The translations under genes were made by a program, and so were the position numbers. From the NCBI GenBank assembly GCA_018780035.1, contig JADMKE010000013.1, positions 143,776-207,775 on the forward strand: a stretch of DNA of 64,000 nt. The letters run 5' to 3'. The stretch's first letter is position 1. The number at the start of each line of letters is the position of its first letter. Source of the DNA: Candidatus Sericytochromatia bacterium. Lineage in GTDB: Bacteria > Cyanobacteriota > Sericytochromatia > UBA7694. The notes below the pieces were generated by a model. It ran no database searches and was not told where the DNA came from. It was given only the letters and a program-made list of their open reading frames with translations. This document shows positions 16,773 to 26,722 of the stretch, one piece after another.

Positions 16773-17131
16773 TGCCTCCCCCTTCTGAGCCCGAGTTATC
16801 GTTTCGACTCCTGGGTTTGAGTAAACAGACATTGATCGCCCAGGCCTGTCAATTTCACAATCGGCGCGAAAAAGCCAAAGCCGCTTTATTGGATGATCTC
16901 TATGCTGAAGTCAAATTGGTTCAAGCCAATGCCCATCCCCGCGTGCTCGAACGCCTCTGTGTGAGTTATTTGCAGCAGGTCTGTGAAAAACAACATCCCC
17001 GGATCGGGGAACTCCGGGGGGATCCCGAACAATTTGAAAGTTACAGTCAGCTCAAAAGCCAGATGTTGCAGGCGATTGCTGAGCGCCATCCCTGGTTGGC
17101 TCACGAATGTGAGCGACAGTCGTTTATCTAA
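16772..17131 (+). CDS. Small helical protein coupled to the SDR
   Basis: A 119-aa soluble protein whose ATG shares its A with the TGA stop of the SDR gene, so translation is coupled. The sequence is strongly helical and charged (NRREKAKAALLDDLYAEVKL, SYSQLKSQMLQAIAERHPWL), with three cysteines. No family recognised; it may bind or regulate the SDR. Confidence 0.68.
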   Translation: MPPPSEPELSFRLLGLSKQTLIAQACQFHNRREKAKAALLDDLYAEVKLVQANAHPRVLERLCVSYLQQVCEKQHPRIGELRGDPEQFESYSQLKSQMLQAIAERHPWLAHECERQSFI

Positions 17132-17208
17132 AACGACTTTTCTGACCCCTTCAATTCTGGCTATTTTCATTTCTTAGATTGAACTTATTTCCTTTTTAAA
17201 CTTCCTTT

Positions 17209-17228
17209 AAACTTGAGCACTCAAGTTT
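17209..17228. promoter_or_regulatory. Perfect 20-bp palindrome upstream of the Gly/Ala-rich gene
   Basis: AAACTTGAG-CA-CTCAAGTTT is a perfect inverted repeat in the 193-bp gap before the gene at 17325. The short centre suits a dimeric protein operator better than a hairpin, though TTTT follows and a weak terminator is possible. Its CTTGA/TCAAG half-sites resemble those of the palindrome at 10416-10432. Confidence 0.45.
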
Positions 17229-17324
17229 TCATGGCCTATGGGGGATAAACATAGTTAAGCGAATACCAAGATCTGGTAATCAATGTAATTGGTAAGTAAT
17301 CAAAAGCTTAAGGAGACCCCGGCC

Positions 17325-17978
17325 TTGCAAACCTCAATGAGCTCCAGTATGACGGTGACAAGTACCCATTATCGGATGCAGACGCCCGCCCTGCTGCCCC
17401 TGCCCCACCTGATTCAGGTTTCCCAACCGCAACTGCCCTGTTACCCCGTACCCGGTGCGCAGCCCTTGCCTCCGGCACCAGGTGGAGAGGCCTTTGGCCC
17501 TGAGCAAGTTCGGATTGGCCCTGTGGGAGATCTCCTGATTGGCGGCTTTGTCGGCAATAAATTTGAGGGCCAATTTGCCGAAGCCATCAAAAACCTCAAG
17601 ACCAATGGCATTACCATGCCGGGGCTCAAAGGCTTGGGACAGGCCAGTCTCAAAGCAGGCGGCCTCAGTGCAGCTTTAAGCGGAGCGGTTTCGACCTTTC
17701 AAAATATAGGCGCAGTGGCGAGCGGCAAAATCAGCGCCCGCAACGCAGTGAGCAATGTCGCAACCGACAGTATTGGCGGCCTGATGGCAGGCACCACAGC
17801 CGGGATTGGCGCTGGCGCAGCCAGTTTGGCCCTCAGCTCGCTGGGTGTCGCCGGACTGCCACTCACAATTGGAGCGGCTGCAGCAGGAGCTTTGGGCGGC
17901 CTGGGCGGCGCTCAGCTCTACGAAGCAACAGGTCTGCGCGATCGGGTTTTTAAAGCTGCCCGCGCCTTTTTTGGTTAA
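17325..17978 (+). CDS. Gly/Ala-rich hydrophobic protein without signal peptide
   Basis: About 217 aa from a TTG at 17325, chosen because AAGGAG lies 9 bases upstream; the next ATG is 12 bases further on. The N-terminal 60 residues are Pro/Gln/Ser-rich. The C-terminal 130 are Gly/Ala-rich with glycine-zipper spacing (GLMAGTTAGIGAGAASLALS, IGAAAAGALGGLGGAQL), ending in a basic-aromatic tail (FKAARAFFG). One block (AVSTFQNIGAVASGKISARN) aligns by eye with AVGTVRHISNLADGNFTGSD in the larger proteins at 32-36 kb. It probably inserts into or crosses membranes. Function unknown. Confidence 0.75.
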   Translation: MQTSMSSSMTVTSTHYRMQTPALLPLPHLIQVSQPQLPCYPVPGAQPLPPAPGGEAFGPEQVRIGPVGDLLIGGFVGNKFEGQFAEAIKNLKTNGITMPGLKGLGQASLKAGGLSAALSGAVSTFQNIGAVASGKISARNAVSNVATDSIGGLMAGTTAGIGAGAASLALSSLGVAGLPLTIGAAAAGALGGLGGAQLYEATGLRDRVFKAARAFFG

Positions 17979-18052
17979 GGCCTTTTTCTTAACCTAAACG
18001 TGCTTTAAGCAAAAAAAAGCAAAAATTCTCTTAATCTTCGGATTCACCGCCG

Positions 18053-18101
18053 AATAACCAAGGGGCCATAAAACCTACCTCTTGGTTATTTGGCTTTTTT
18101 A
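18053..18101 (+). terminator. Intrinsic terminator after the Gly/Ala-rich gene
   Basis: AATAACCAAG (18053-18062) and CTTGGTTATT (18081-18090) form a perfect 10-bp stem with an 18-base loop. TGGCTTTTTT follows. Confidence 0.7.
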
Positions 18102-18244
18102 TTATCAAATAAAACACTTATATTCGCTGAAAGCTTCCGTTTTTACTCACTTATCTTGCTTATATTTCCATTCCTGAAAATGCATAAGCGCAGTAAACTG
18201 GTTAAATTAACCTAATAATAAGCGCGTTCAGATAATTCAACAGA

Positions 18245-19927
18245 ATGGGAAATCAATCTAATTTTATGGCAGCCAAAGCAACCCCTTTTTTAGACGCCGG
18301 CCAATACCTCAAACGGGTGCGTAAAGCACTGGGCCTGTCCCAAATTGAATTGGCTGAAACCATGGCCCAGCTGATCAACAGAGAATTACCAGGTGAAGAA
18401 TTCAGTCAAAGCACGGTCTCCCAATTGGAACGGGGTTATATTCGCCTGAATAAAGTGAAAATTCGCCTGCTTTTTCAGGTACTGGGACTCAGCCCAGAAG
18501 AAAAATCCCAGCTCAGTCGCCTGTATCATTACGAAAGCTCTCCCCAGCGCAATACCGTTAGCTTTCATCAGCAAACCTATTTACAAGAATTGGGCGAACA
18601 GGCCCAGGAACAGCCTTCCGACTTTTTTATCCGGGCCAATCAAATTTCCTGTTATATGCAATTGGGTGAAACCCAGATGGCAATTATGCATATTCAAGAC
18701 GCCTTGGAAAAAGTCCGACAGCCAGGGGCCCAAGAAATTACCGTGCAAATCTTGAATAGCAAACTGTTATCAGCTCAATATGCACTCGAAACCAGCCGCT
18801 CCAAACAATTGGATTTGTTGCAACAGGCCATCGAAGAGGCCGATCGTGCTCAAACACTCTGGCAGGCCCAAAACAACAAACTCAAAAATCGCCTCTCCAG
18901 TGAACGCTATCAGCAGATTTACCTGCATCTGCTGCTGGCGCGCTTTACCCCCCTGTTTCAACTCTTTAACCACCAATATGGCCGCCATTATTCGGGCCAG
19001 GAAAAAACGAACGGGGCCACCCCCCTGTTTCAAATGTTTTACCATCAGTACAGCCGCGCCCCGCTCTCGTCTTCGATGGAAGAAATTCAATTGGATTTTG
19101 AAAATTTGAGCGAGGCCCTTTCGGCCTTTAAAAAAGCCCTGAGCAATATGCCTCCCTCGCAGTGGTTTATTGATCTTAAGTTCTTAGAGCGGGAAGAAAT
19201 CCGTCTCAAATACCTCTATCAAGAAGTCTGGCAAGCCCGTTATCTTTTTCGCTATTTCCGCGCGGCACGCTTGGCCGCTTCTGCCAAACGCATTCGGGAA
19301 GTCCCCCAAGCGCTGCTCAAAAACCGCCAAAAAATCAAGGTGCTGAATACCCTGCGCAATTTATTTGGGGTCACCGCCCAAGGCCAACTGACTCTGATGG
19401 GTTCAGATCCAGAATTGCAAAAAGAAGCTGAGGCCCTGCAAAAATATACCGAAGAACTGGCAATATATACCCGCGCTCATTTCCAAAGTTATCAACAGCA
19501 GACCCAAAATATGGGTCTGTATTCTCCTGACGCTCTGTTTTCCAGCTCGTTTACTTCGACCCTGTTTTTGTCGCCTTTGATGCTGGCCCGGCTGGGTTAT
19601 TACAGCGATCTGAATCTCGAAACCCTGTATTTTTTAAGCCATTCTAATAATCAGGCCGAGTACCAATTTCTCTGCGCCCAATACTTCGCCCTGCGGTATA
19701 TCTTTTTATGTTTGCAAGGCAATCCCGAACAGAGACTGGATTGTTTGGAAAAAAGCGCCCAGCACTTTTTATTAACAGGCCAGCCCTGCGAACGGATCTT
19801 TGCCGAACCCCAACTCTGGCTCGCTTATTTACTCGCCATTTACCGCGAAGATGAGCCCCCGATCAAAGCGGGTGCTTTTACCAAGATCAAAGAAATGGTA
19901 TCATCCTCGGGGGACAAGACAAAATAG
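18245..19927 (+). CDS. XRE-family HTH protein with long helical-repeat C-terminus
   Basis: A 560-aa protein. Residues about 18-85 are a Cro/CI-type HTH (YLKRVRKALGLSQIELAETM, STVSQLERGYIRL). The rest consists of TPR-like helices (IRANQISCYMQLGETQMAIM) and a long helical region with a near-repeat (FQLFNHQYGRHYSGQEKTNG, then FQMFYHQYSRAPLSS). Like the protein at 9069-10292 it has the XRE-TPR layout of peptide-sensing RRNPP regulators, but it is larger. It precedes a membrane protein gene by 4 bases, which suggests an operon. Target unknown. Confidence 0.85.
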   Translation: MGNQSNFMAAKATPFLDAGQYLKRVRKALGLSQIELAETMAQLINRELPGEEFSQSTVSQLERGYIRLNKVKIRLLFQVLGLSPEEKSQLSRLYHYESSPQRNTVSFHQQTYLQELGEQAQEQPSDFFIRANQISCYMQLGETQMAIMHIQDALEKVRQPGAQEITVQILNSKLLSAQYALETSRSKQLDLLQQAIEEADRAQTLWQAQNNKLKNRLSSERYQQIYLHLLLARFTPLFQLFNHQYGRHYSGQEKTNGATPLFQMFYHQYSRAPLSSSMEEIQLDFENLSEALSAFKKALSNMPPSQWFIDLKFLEREEIRLKYLYQEVWQARYLFRYFRAARLAASAKRIREVPQALLKNRQKIKVLNTLRNLFGVTAQGQLTLMGSDPELQKEAEALQKYTEELAIYTRAHFQSYQQQTQNMGLYSPDALFSSSFTSTLFLSPLMLARLGYYSDLNLETLYFLSHSNNQAEYQFLCAQYFALRYIFLCLQGNPEQRLDCLEKSAQHFLLTGQPCERIFAEPQLWLAYLLAIYREDEPPIKAGAFTKIKEMVSSSGDKTK

Positions 19928-19931
19928 AAGG

Positions 19932-21314
19932 GTGGGTTTCTCCCTGCAGAAAAAAGGCCTTCGGTACGTATTGGGATTCGCTCTATTGGTTTTGCTGGGA
20001 TTGGCTCTGGCGGGACTAACGGCTTATTTCCAGTATCAAAATCTGCAAAAGACCCGGCAAAGTTTAAACCAAACCTGGAAAACCTGGCGTGCCTCTCAGC
20101 GCTTCCCGCTTTGGCCAGAAAGAGGCACAGCACAGCTGGGGAATGGCTTTGAGGCCTATTGGCGCTTGATTGGGCGTCCCCGCGATTTGCCCGTCTCCCA
20201 GTCCAAGCCCTACCAGGAAATTCCCGAAAAAGACGCCAACCGCATAATGGCCCTCTTTGATCCCCGCTCTGGGCAGATCTTGCCCGCTCCCCCCGGACTC
20301 AATCAGAAATACGCATACCTGCTCAGACAATGGTCGCAGATCCCTCTTTATACCTGGATTGCTTACCCCAACACATTCAGCGTAGATATGGCCATGCCGC
20401 ATTTGCTGCTGGTTGAGCAATTGAGCCTCTTGAACAGCAGTTCAGAGATCCAAAACTGCCAAAGCGGGAAGTGTCGGCCCGAAAAGCTCGTCCAAAATCT
20501 GGTCTTGCTCAGAGCCCAGGCAGCCCAGGGGTTCTTGATTCCGCTCATGAACAGCTACCGCTTGGAGCGGCTCTTGTTCAGCGTTTGGGGCCACACCCTC
20601 ACCCCCTCCAGCCTTGATCCCGCAGCCTGGCAAAGAAGTTTAAAGACACTGCAGGCCTTTTTTTGGGGCTCGCCGCCCACGTTTGCCCAGACTTTGCAAA
20701 ATCAATTGTATTTTTCCCAGAGCCTGCTCTTTGAGCAATTGCCTGAAAGCCTGGGTGAGCTCAAAATCGAAACGGGTGAGGAAAATGTCTGGGCAGATAG
20801 CCTGCCCCAGCAACTCTATCAGACCCTGACGGTCATGCCCCAGATTCAACGCGCCTTGCAGCTCTCCGCCCCCCTGGAGCAAAGCAGCCAAGCTTATCTC
20901 CAAGCGGAGTTTCATTCCCCTTTGGCCTTTCAAAAGGTGCAAGCGGCTTTGGCTGCCGCCCAGAGCCAAGAGCTGCTCAAAACAGTGCTGCCCCCTGTGG
21001 ATTTTGCCCTGCTGCGTTTTCGCGAGCAAGAGGCCTGGCGCCGGGGCTTTTATCTGCATTTGGCCCTGCAGGCCTGGCATGCCCAATACGGGGATTATCC
21101 GGCCAGCTTGGAAATGCTCTCAGCCTTCTTAAAAGCCCCCCTGCCGCGCGATCCCTTTACGGGTCAAAATCTGCGCTATTTGCGCCAGGGCAAGGGTTAC
21201 GCGCTCTACAGTCTCGGCCCAGATCAGCAAGATCAAGGCGGAGGCAGCAGTTACCACTGTTTTGCCAAAGAACTGAACTGTCAACACGAAGAGGTGCGCT
21301 TTCATCCTGGTTAA
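19932..21314 (+). CDS. Membrane-anchored protein with pseudopilin-like C-terminus
   Basis: The frame is open from 19800. I place the start at the GTG at 19932, just after the upstream stop; an ATG at 19851 would give a 77-base overlap. A single transmembrane helix follows a basic start (about residues 12-34, VLGFALLVLLGLALAGLTAY). The body is helical. The last 70 residues (AWHAQYGDYPASLEMLS, PRDPFTGQNLRYLRQGKGYA, LYSLGPDQQDQGGGS) match the C-terminal sheet and loop pattern of type II secretion pseudopilins such as GspG. It lacks a prepilin peptidase motif, so it is not a normal pilin. Confidence 0.75.
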   Translation: MGFSLQKKGLRYVLGFALLVLLGLALAGLTAYFQYQNLQKTRQSLNQTWKTWRASQRFPLWPERGTAQLGNGFEAYWRLIGRPRDLPVSQSKPYQEIPEKDANRIMALFDPRSGQILPAPPGLNQKYAYLLRQWSQIPLYTWIAYPNTFSVDMAMPHLLLVEQLSLLNSSSEIQNCQSGKCRPEKLVQNLVLLRAQAAQGFLIPLMNSYRLERLLFSVWGHTLTPSSLDPAAWQRSLKTLQAFFWGSPPTFAQTLQNQLYFSQSLLFEQLPESLGELKIETGEENVWADSLPQQLYQTLTVMPQIQRALQLSAPLEQSSQAYLQAEFHSPLAFQKVQAALAAAQSQELLKTVLPPVDFALLRFREQEAWRRGFYLHLALQAWHAQYGDYPASLEMLSAFLKAPLPRDPFTGQNLRYLRQGKGYALYSLGPDQQDQGGGSSYHCFAKELNCQHEEVRFHPG

Positions 21315-21408
21315 TTCGGATTGAATCCGCGGTTCATGCGCATTGAATCCGCAGTGGCAGCGTCTGTGGGTATACTGTAGACAGAGCCCAATTTACAGGA
21401 TGGTTGCC

Positions 21409-24400
21409 ATGTCTCAGTCTCACCCACCAGAAACAGCCCCTTATACCCCAATCCACCCGATTCGGCTGGTCACAGCGGCATCACTCTTTGACGGCCACGA
21501 CGCCGCCATCAATATTATGCGCCGCATTTTGCAAATGTCGGGCGCCGAAGTCATTCATCTGGGCCACAACCGCTCGGTGGCAGAGATTGTCGACTGCGCC
21601 ATTCAAGAAGATGTCCAAGGCATTGCCATTACCTCTTACCAAGGGGGGCATCTGGAATATTTTAAATATATGTACGACCTGCTCCAGGAAAAAGGAGCCG
21701 GCCAAATCAAAATCTTTGGTGGCGGCGGCGGCACGATTCTACCCAGCGAAATTGCCGAATTACAGGCCTATGGCATCACCCGGATCTACTCTCCCGATGA
21801 TGGCCGCGAACTGGGGCTGCAAGGTATGATCAACCATTTGCTTGCCGCCTGCGATTTCCCCACCACAGGACCCAGTTTCACGGGTGAACTGGCCCAAATG
21901 GACGTAGGCAAGTTGATCTCCTGGGCCGAAAACCACCCCGAAAGAGCCAGCGAATTGGAGCTGCAACTCAGCCCCCAACTCCAGCAGAAAAAGGCCCCCG
22001 TGATCGGTATGACCGGCACAGGCGGTGCCGGCAAGTCTTCTTTGGTTGACGAACTCGTACACCGCTTTTTGCGGGACTTCCCAGAAAAGACCCTGGCAAT
22101 TGTCTCTGTCGATCCCACCCGGCGCAAAAGTGGCGGCGCTTTACTCGGCGACCGGATTCGCATGAACAGCATTCACAATCCCCGTGTGTATATGCGCTCT
22201 CTGGCCACACGGCAATCCAATCTGGCCCTGAGCAAACATGTCAGTGATGCCCTCTTGGTCTGCAAAGCGGCCGGCTACGATTTGATTATTTTGGAATCCT
22301 CGGGCATTGGCCAATCGGATACCGAGATCATTGAACACAGCGATCTCAGCCTTTATGTGATGACCTCGGACTACGGTGCGGCCTCACAGCTCGAAAAAAT
22401 CGACATGATCGACTTCGCCGATCTGATTGCGATCAATAAATTCGACAAAAGCGGCTCGCTTGATGCTTTGCGCGACGTGCGCAAACAATACCGGCGCAAC
22501 CGCAATCTGTTTAATTTGGCGGATCAGGAATTGCCCGTGGTGGGCACCATGGCTTCACAGTTTAACGATCCGGGTGTCAATCTGCTCTACAAACGCCTGA
22601 TGGATTTACTCAATACCAAGGTGGGCAGCGGCTTTGTCTCCCAATTGCAATTGCCCGTAGGCGAAACAGAAAAGATCTATGTGATTCCCCCCGAGCGCAC
22701 GCGTTACCTGGCTGAAATTGTCGATGAACACACGCGTTACAAACGCCAAGTTAGCGATCAGAGCACTTTGGCCCGCCAACTCTGGCAAATCCAAGGCACT
22801 CTCGCCCAGTTGCCACCGGAGTCGGCAAATCTGAAAGCCGAATTGGAAAAGCTCTACGCCCAAAAAGAGCGCCAACTCACGGCTGAGTCACGGTTCATGC
22901 TTGAGTCTTGGCTAGAGATCGTCAAAACATATACCGCTGACGAATTGGTCTACCATGTGCGCCAGCGCGAAATTCGCCAGCCGCTCTACCGCACATCGCT
23001 CTCTCACAGCAAGGTGCCGCGCGTGGCCCTGCCCAAATACCAGGACTGGGGCGATCTGCTCACTTGGCGCATGAATGAAAACCTGCCAGGCGAATTCCCC
23101 TATACAGCGGGGGTCTTTCCACTCAAACGCGAAGGCGAAGATCCGACCCGCATGTTTGCGGGTGAAGGCGGCCCCGAGCGCACGAACAGGCGCTTTCACT
23201 ATGTCTCTCTCGGCCTGCCCGCCAAACGCCTGTCGACAGCCTTTGATTCGGTCACACTTTATGGCGAAGACCCCGATCACCGCCCGGATATTTACGGCAA
23301 GGTCGGCAATTCGGGCGTGAGCATCGCCACCCTCGATGACGCCAAAAAGCTCTATTCGGGCTTTGATCTCTGCCACCCCAGCACCTCGGTGTCGATGACG
23401 ATCAACGGCCCGGCCCCGATGATCCTGGCCTTTTATATGAACGCCGCCACCGATCAGCTCTGCGAGAAATACATCCGCGAAAATGGCCTGGAGCAAGAAG
23501 TCGAAGCCAAAATTGAAGCGATTTACAAGGCCAAGGGCCTGCCCCGCCCACAGTACCAGGGGTCATTGCCCCAGGGAAATGAAGGTCTGGGCCTGATGCT
23601 GCTGGGAGTAACCGGTGATCAGGTTCTGCCAGCAGAGGTCTACCAACAACTGCGCGCCGAGGCCCAGAGCAGTGTGCGCGGCACGGTGCAGGCGGATATT
23701 CTCAAAGAAGATCAGGCCCAAAACACCTGTATTTTTTCGACCGAATTTGCCCTGCGTATGATGGGGGATATTCAACAGTACTTCAGCGATCAGCAGATCA
23801 AGAATTTTTATTCGGTCTCGATTTCGGGTTATCACATTGCCGAAGCCGGGGCCAATCCGATTTCGCAATTGGCCTTTACCCTTTCCAATGGCTTCACCTT
23901 TGTCGAGTATTACCTTTCACGCGGCATGAAGATCGATGAGTTTGCCCCCAATCTCTCGTTTTTCTTCTCCAACGGCGTGGATCCCGAATATGCGGTGATC
24001 GGCCGCGTGGCCCGGCGGATCTGGGCCAAGGCGATCAAACACAAATACGGCGGCAATGAGCGCAGCCAAAAGCTCAAATACCATATTCAGACCTCGGGCC
24101 GCTCGCTGCACGCCCAGGAGATCGCCTTTAACGATATCCGCACGACCTTGCAGGCCCTCTACGCGATTTATGACAATTGCAACAGCCTGCACACCAATGC
24201 CTACGACGAGGCGATTACCACCCCGACCGAAGAATCCGTGCGCCGTGCGATGGCGATCCAGCTGATTATCAACCACGAGTTGGGATTGGCCAAAAACGAA
24301 AACCCACTGCAGGGCGCGTTTATTATCGAAGAATTAACCGATCTGGTCGAAGAGGCTGTAATGGCAGAGTTTCGCAGCTTGTCCGAGCGCGGCGGCGTCT

Positions 24401-24777
24401 TGGGAGCCATGGAGCGGCAATACCAGCGCTTTAAAATCCAAGAGGAATCGCTCTATTATGAGCACCAAAAGCTCAGCGGCGAATTGCCCCTGATCGGCGT
24501 GAACACCTTCTTGGGCAGCGATGGCTCCCCGACCTTGATCCCCAACGAGGTGATTCGCGCCACGCCCGAAGAAAAAGAGTACGCCATCAGCTCGCTGAAA
24601 GCCTTTCAGGCCCGCAATGCCGATCTGGCCCCCACTGCCCTGCAAGAGCTGCAACGGGTGGCCGTGAACAATGGCAATCTGTTTGAAGCCCTGATGGAAT
24701 GTGCCAAGGTCTGCTCACTCGGGCAGATGTCAAACGCGCTCTACGCTGTGGGCGGGCAGTACCGGCGGAATATGTAA
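21409..24777 (+). CDS. icmF: Fused isobutyryl-CoA mutase (B12-dependent acyl-CoA mutase)
   Basis: A 1122-aa fusion with the domain order of IcmF. First comes a B12-binding domain (about residues 20-155) with [13 protein letters not shown] holding the cobalt-ligating His. A MeaB-type G-protein chaperone follows (about residues 185-450, Walker A GTGGAGKS near 203-210, NKFD). The mutase barrel begins near residue 560 ([20 protein letters not shown]). It interconverts isobutyryl-CoA and n-butyryl-CoA, or a related acyl pair; the G-protein part loads and protects adenosylcobalamin. [20 protein letters not shown] is typical of IcmF rather than methylmalonyl-CoA mutase. The ATG at 21409 has AGGA eight bases upstream. 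No cobalamin riboswitch is visible in the 94-bp gap before it. Confidence 0.95.
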   Translation: MSQSHPPETAPYTPIHPIRLVTAASLFDGHDAAINIMRRILQMSGAEVIHLGHNRSVAEIVDCAIQEDVQGIAITSYQGGHLEYFKYMYDLLQEKGAGQIKIFGGGGGTILPSEIAELQAYGITRIYSPDDGRELGLQGMINHLLAACDFPTTGPSFTGELAQMDVGKLISWAENHPERASELELQLSPQLQQKKAPVIGMTGTGGAGKSSLVDELVHRFLRDFPEKTLAIVSVDPTRRKSGGALLGDRIRMNSIHNPRVYMRSLATRQSNLALSKHVSDALLVCKAAGYDLIILESSGIGQSDTEIIEHSDLSLYVMTSDYGAASQLEKIDMIDFADLIAINKFDKSGSLDALRDVRKQYRRNRNLFNLADQELPVVGTMASQFNDPGVNLLYKRLMDLLNTKVGSGFVSQLQLPVGETEKIYVIPPERTRYLAEIVDEHTRYKRQVSDQSTLARQLWQIQGTLAQLPPESANLKAELEKLYAQKERQLTAESRFMLESWLEIVKTYTADELVYHVRQREIRQPLYRTSLSHSKVPRVALPKYQDWGDLLTWRMNENLPGEFPYTAGVFPLKREGEDPTRMFAGEGGPERTNRRFHYVSLGLPAKRLSTAFDSVTLYGEDPDHRPDIYGKVGNSGVSIATLDDAKKLYSGFDLCHPSTSVSMTINGPAPMILAFYMNAATDQLCEKYIRENGLEQEVEAKIEAIYKAKGLPRPQYQGSLPQGNEGLGLMLLGVTGDQVLPAEVYQQLRAEAQSSVRGTVQADILKEDQAQNTCIFSTEFALRMMGDIQQYFSDQQIKNFYSVSISGYHIAEAGANPISQLAFTLSNGFTFVEYYLSRGMKIDEFAPNLSFFFSNGVDPEYAVIGRVARRIWAKAIKHKYGGNERSQKLKYHIQTSGRSLHAQEIAFNDIRTTLQALYAIYDNCNSLHTNAYDEAITTPTEESVRRAMAIQLIINHELGLAKNENPLQGAFIIEELTDLVEEAVMAEFRSLSERGGVLGAMERQYQRFKIQEESLYYEHQKLSGELPLIGVNTFLGSDGSPTLIPNEVIRATPEEKEYAISSLKAFQARNADLAPTALQELQRVAVNNGNLFEALMECAKVCSLGQMSNALYAVGGQYRRNM

Positions 24778-24796
24778 TTGACTTAAGAGAGAACAA

Positions 24797-26707
24797 CTAC
24801 TCAACCTTAACAAGGTTCTCAAAATCAATACCGGTCAGATAGGCTTGGATTTCTTGTGCTTGCTTACAATAAGCCTGACTTTGTTTCTCCTCGCCGATAG
24901 CCTGGTAAACCTGCCCTAAATTTTCCAATACAGCGGCTTCACCGTTTAAGAAGTGATGTTCACGGCAAATATTAAGCGCATCTAAAAAATAGGTCTTGGC
25001 TTTTTCAAACTCATTTTGATCAAGATAAATTAAACCTAAATTATTGAGATTCCCAGAAATACCCTGTTGATGACCAATTTGTCGATTGATAGTTAAGGCC
25101 TGTAAATAGTTCTTTTCAGCCAATTCAGGTCTATTTAAATCACGAAAAAGTAAACCTAAATTATTTAAAACCGTTGCTTCTCCCAAAACATGTTGAATTT
25201 TGCGATACCTTTTTAAGGACGCGTTAAAAGCATCCTGCGCCTGTTGAACAAAGTGATTCTCTTGATAAACAGAACCCAGATTATTCTCCAAACGGGCCAA
25301 GGTATTTAAATCACCCACTTTATAGGCTTTTTCAAGGGCCTGTTGAAAATACAAAATTGCTTCAGAGGTCTTTTTTTGAGATTGAAACAAACTACCAATA
25401 TTACCCAAAGTAACAGCGATATGGGCTAGATCACCCATTATCTCTTGAATTTTTAAAGCTTGAAATGCATACTCCAAAGCCCGTTTGATGTCTCCACGGT
25501 CTTGATAAATGGCACTTAGATTATTCAAAGTCAAAGCTTGGCCACCCAAATCTCCATTTTTTCGATCTTGTTCCAAAGCGTCTAAATAGTATTGTAAAGC
25601 TGTATCTAAGTTCCCTTGAGTCTTGTAATAGAATCCAAGATTAGACAATGCCTGTGTTTGTGATAGAGTAAGATTAGCATCCAGGCTCAATTTTAGCGCT
25701 TGTTGAAAACAGCTCAAAGCCTGCTCTATTTGCCCTTGGTTTAAGTAAACAACACCAATATTATTGTATGAAATAGCTTCACCTTCTACAGAACCAATCC
25801 TTTTAAAAAGGGCCTGTGCTTGCAAATAATAATTAAGAGCTGTTTCATATTTTCCAAAATCACGACAAATCAAACCCAAATTACCCAATTGATCAGCTTC
25901 ACCAAGAAGATTGTGAATGTCTCGGTGAATTTTCAACGCTTGCAAATAAAACTGCTGTGCCTGTTTTAACTTCCCCTGTTGGCGATAAATCGATCCCATG
26001 CCGCCCAACATGATTGCCTCTTGGCGGCGATCACCTAATTGGCGAAATAGTTTAAATGCTTTTTGATAATGTCGAAGTGCTTGAGCATAATTGGATATTT
26101 TTCCGTAGCTGATGCCCAAACCAGCATGTAATAACGCAATCAGATTAGAATCACGTTCTTTTTTCTGTACTTGCTGTTTCAATAAATTCTCATAATAAAG
26201 AATTTCCTGTTCTGCTTCAGAGGGATCAGAAGGTTGGTTCTCAATTTCTGCTTGAATCGCTGCTTCATCAATAAACAAAGCCGTGTCTGTGCGAAAAGAA
26301 AATAGATCAGGCGCTTTAAAAGGGAGTTCTTTATAGGTAGTTTTATCTACCCAAAGAATAAAACTGAGATGATAGGTTTCAATCAGGTTGCGGTAGAGAT
26401 TGGCATGTTCCAACGCTTTAGGTGCATCTTCAATTCCTGAGACAAAAGAAAGATGTAAAGTTTTTTCTGGCGCTTGGGTTTGAGTGTACACCAAGGTGTC
26501 CAAAAAAGTTTCAGAACCTGAATCAAGCACAATCGCATGAAAAGACACCAAGTCTTTCAACTCTGTCTGAAAATAAGCCGTCAAAGCCTCTCTTTGAGAG
26601 GCTGACTCAATGCCCAGAATAAGGAAACAGGGCATTTGCCGCACAAAAGTACGTTTGAGCAGTTTGGTGAGTTCTTCAAGCCTACGCTGTTGATGAAAAG
26701 AGAACAA
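24797..26707 (-). CDS. TPR protein paired with a P-loop ATPase
   Basis: A 636-aa protein. Residues 1-150 form an alpha/beta domain with the motif FILWVDKTTYKELPFKAPDL followed by FSFRTDTALF. This resembles the W...APD-WxxR pattern in TPR partners of STAND-like ATPases, common in cyanobacteria. From about residue 170 there are roughly eleven TPR units of about 40 residues, with a repeated LGNLG/LNNLG signature and alternating ALxYYLQAL helices. It starts 15 bases after the ATPase stop, so the two form an operon. The AT-rich codon use differs from its neighbours, suggesting transfer. Probably the sensor or adaptor of a two-gene signalling or defence module. Confidence 0.85.
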   Translation of the reverse strand: MFSFHQQRRLEELTKLLKRTFVRQMPCFLILGIESASQREALTAYFQTELKDLVSFHAIVLDSGSETFLDTLVYTQTQAPEKTLHLSFVSGIEDAPKALEHANLYRNLIETYHLSFILWVDKTTYKELPFKAPDLFSFRTDTALFIDEAAIQAEIENQPSDPSEAEQEILYYENLLKQQVQKKERDSNLIALLHAGLGISYGKISNYAQALRHYQKAFKLFRQLGDRRQEAIMLGGMGSIYRQQGKLKQAQQFYLQALKIHRDIHNLLGEADQLGNLGLICRDFGKYETALNYYLQAQALFKRIGSVEGEAISYNNIGVVYLNQGQIEQALSCFQQALKLSLDANLTLSQTQALSNLGFYYKTQGNLDTALQYYLDALEQDRKNGDLGGQALTLNNLSAIYQDRGDIKRALEYAFQALKIQEIMGDLAHIAVTLGNIGSLFQSQKKTSEAILYFQQALEKAYKVGDLNTLARLENNLGSVYQENHFVQQAQDAFNASLKRYRKIQHVLGEATVLNNLGLLFRDLNRPELAEKNYLQALTINRQIGHQQGISGNLNNLGLIYLDQNEFEKAKTYFLDALNICREHHFLNGEAAVLENLGQVYQAIGEEKQSQAYCKQAQEIQAYLTGIDFENLVKVE

Positions 26708-26722
26708 GTTAATCTTCCAACC

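Noticed and set aside
22912..23496. 194-aa minus-strand frame inside the mutase gene
   Set aside because: Antisense to the conserved acyl-CoA mutase domain; typical high-GC third-position shadow.
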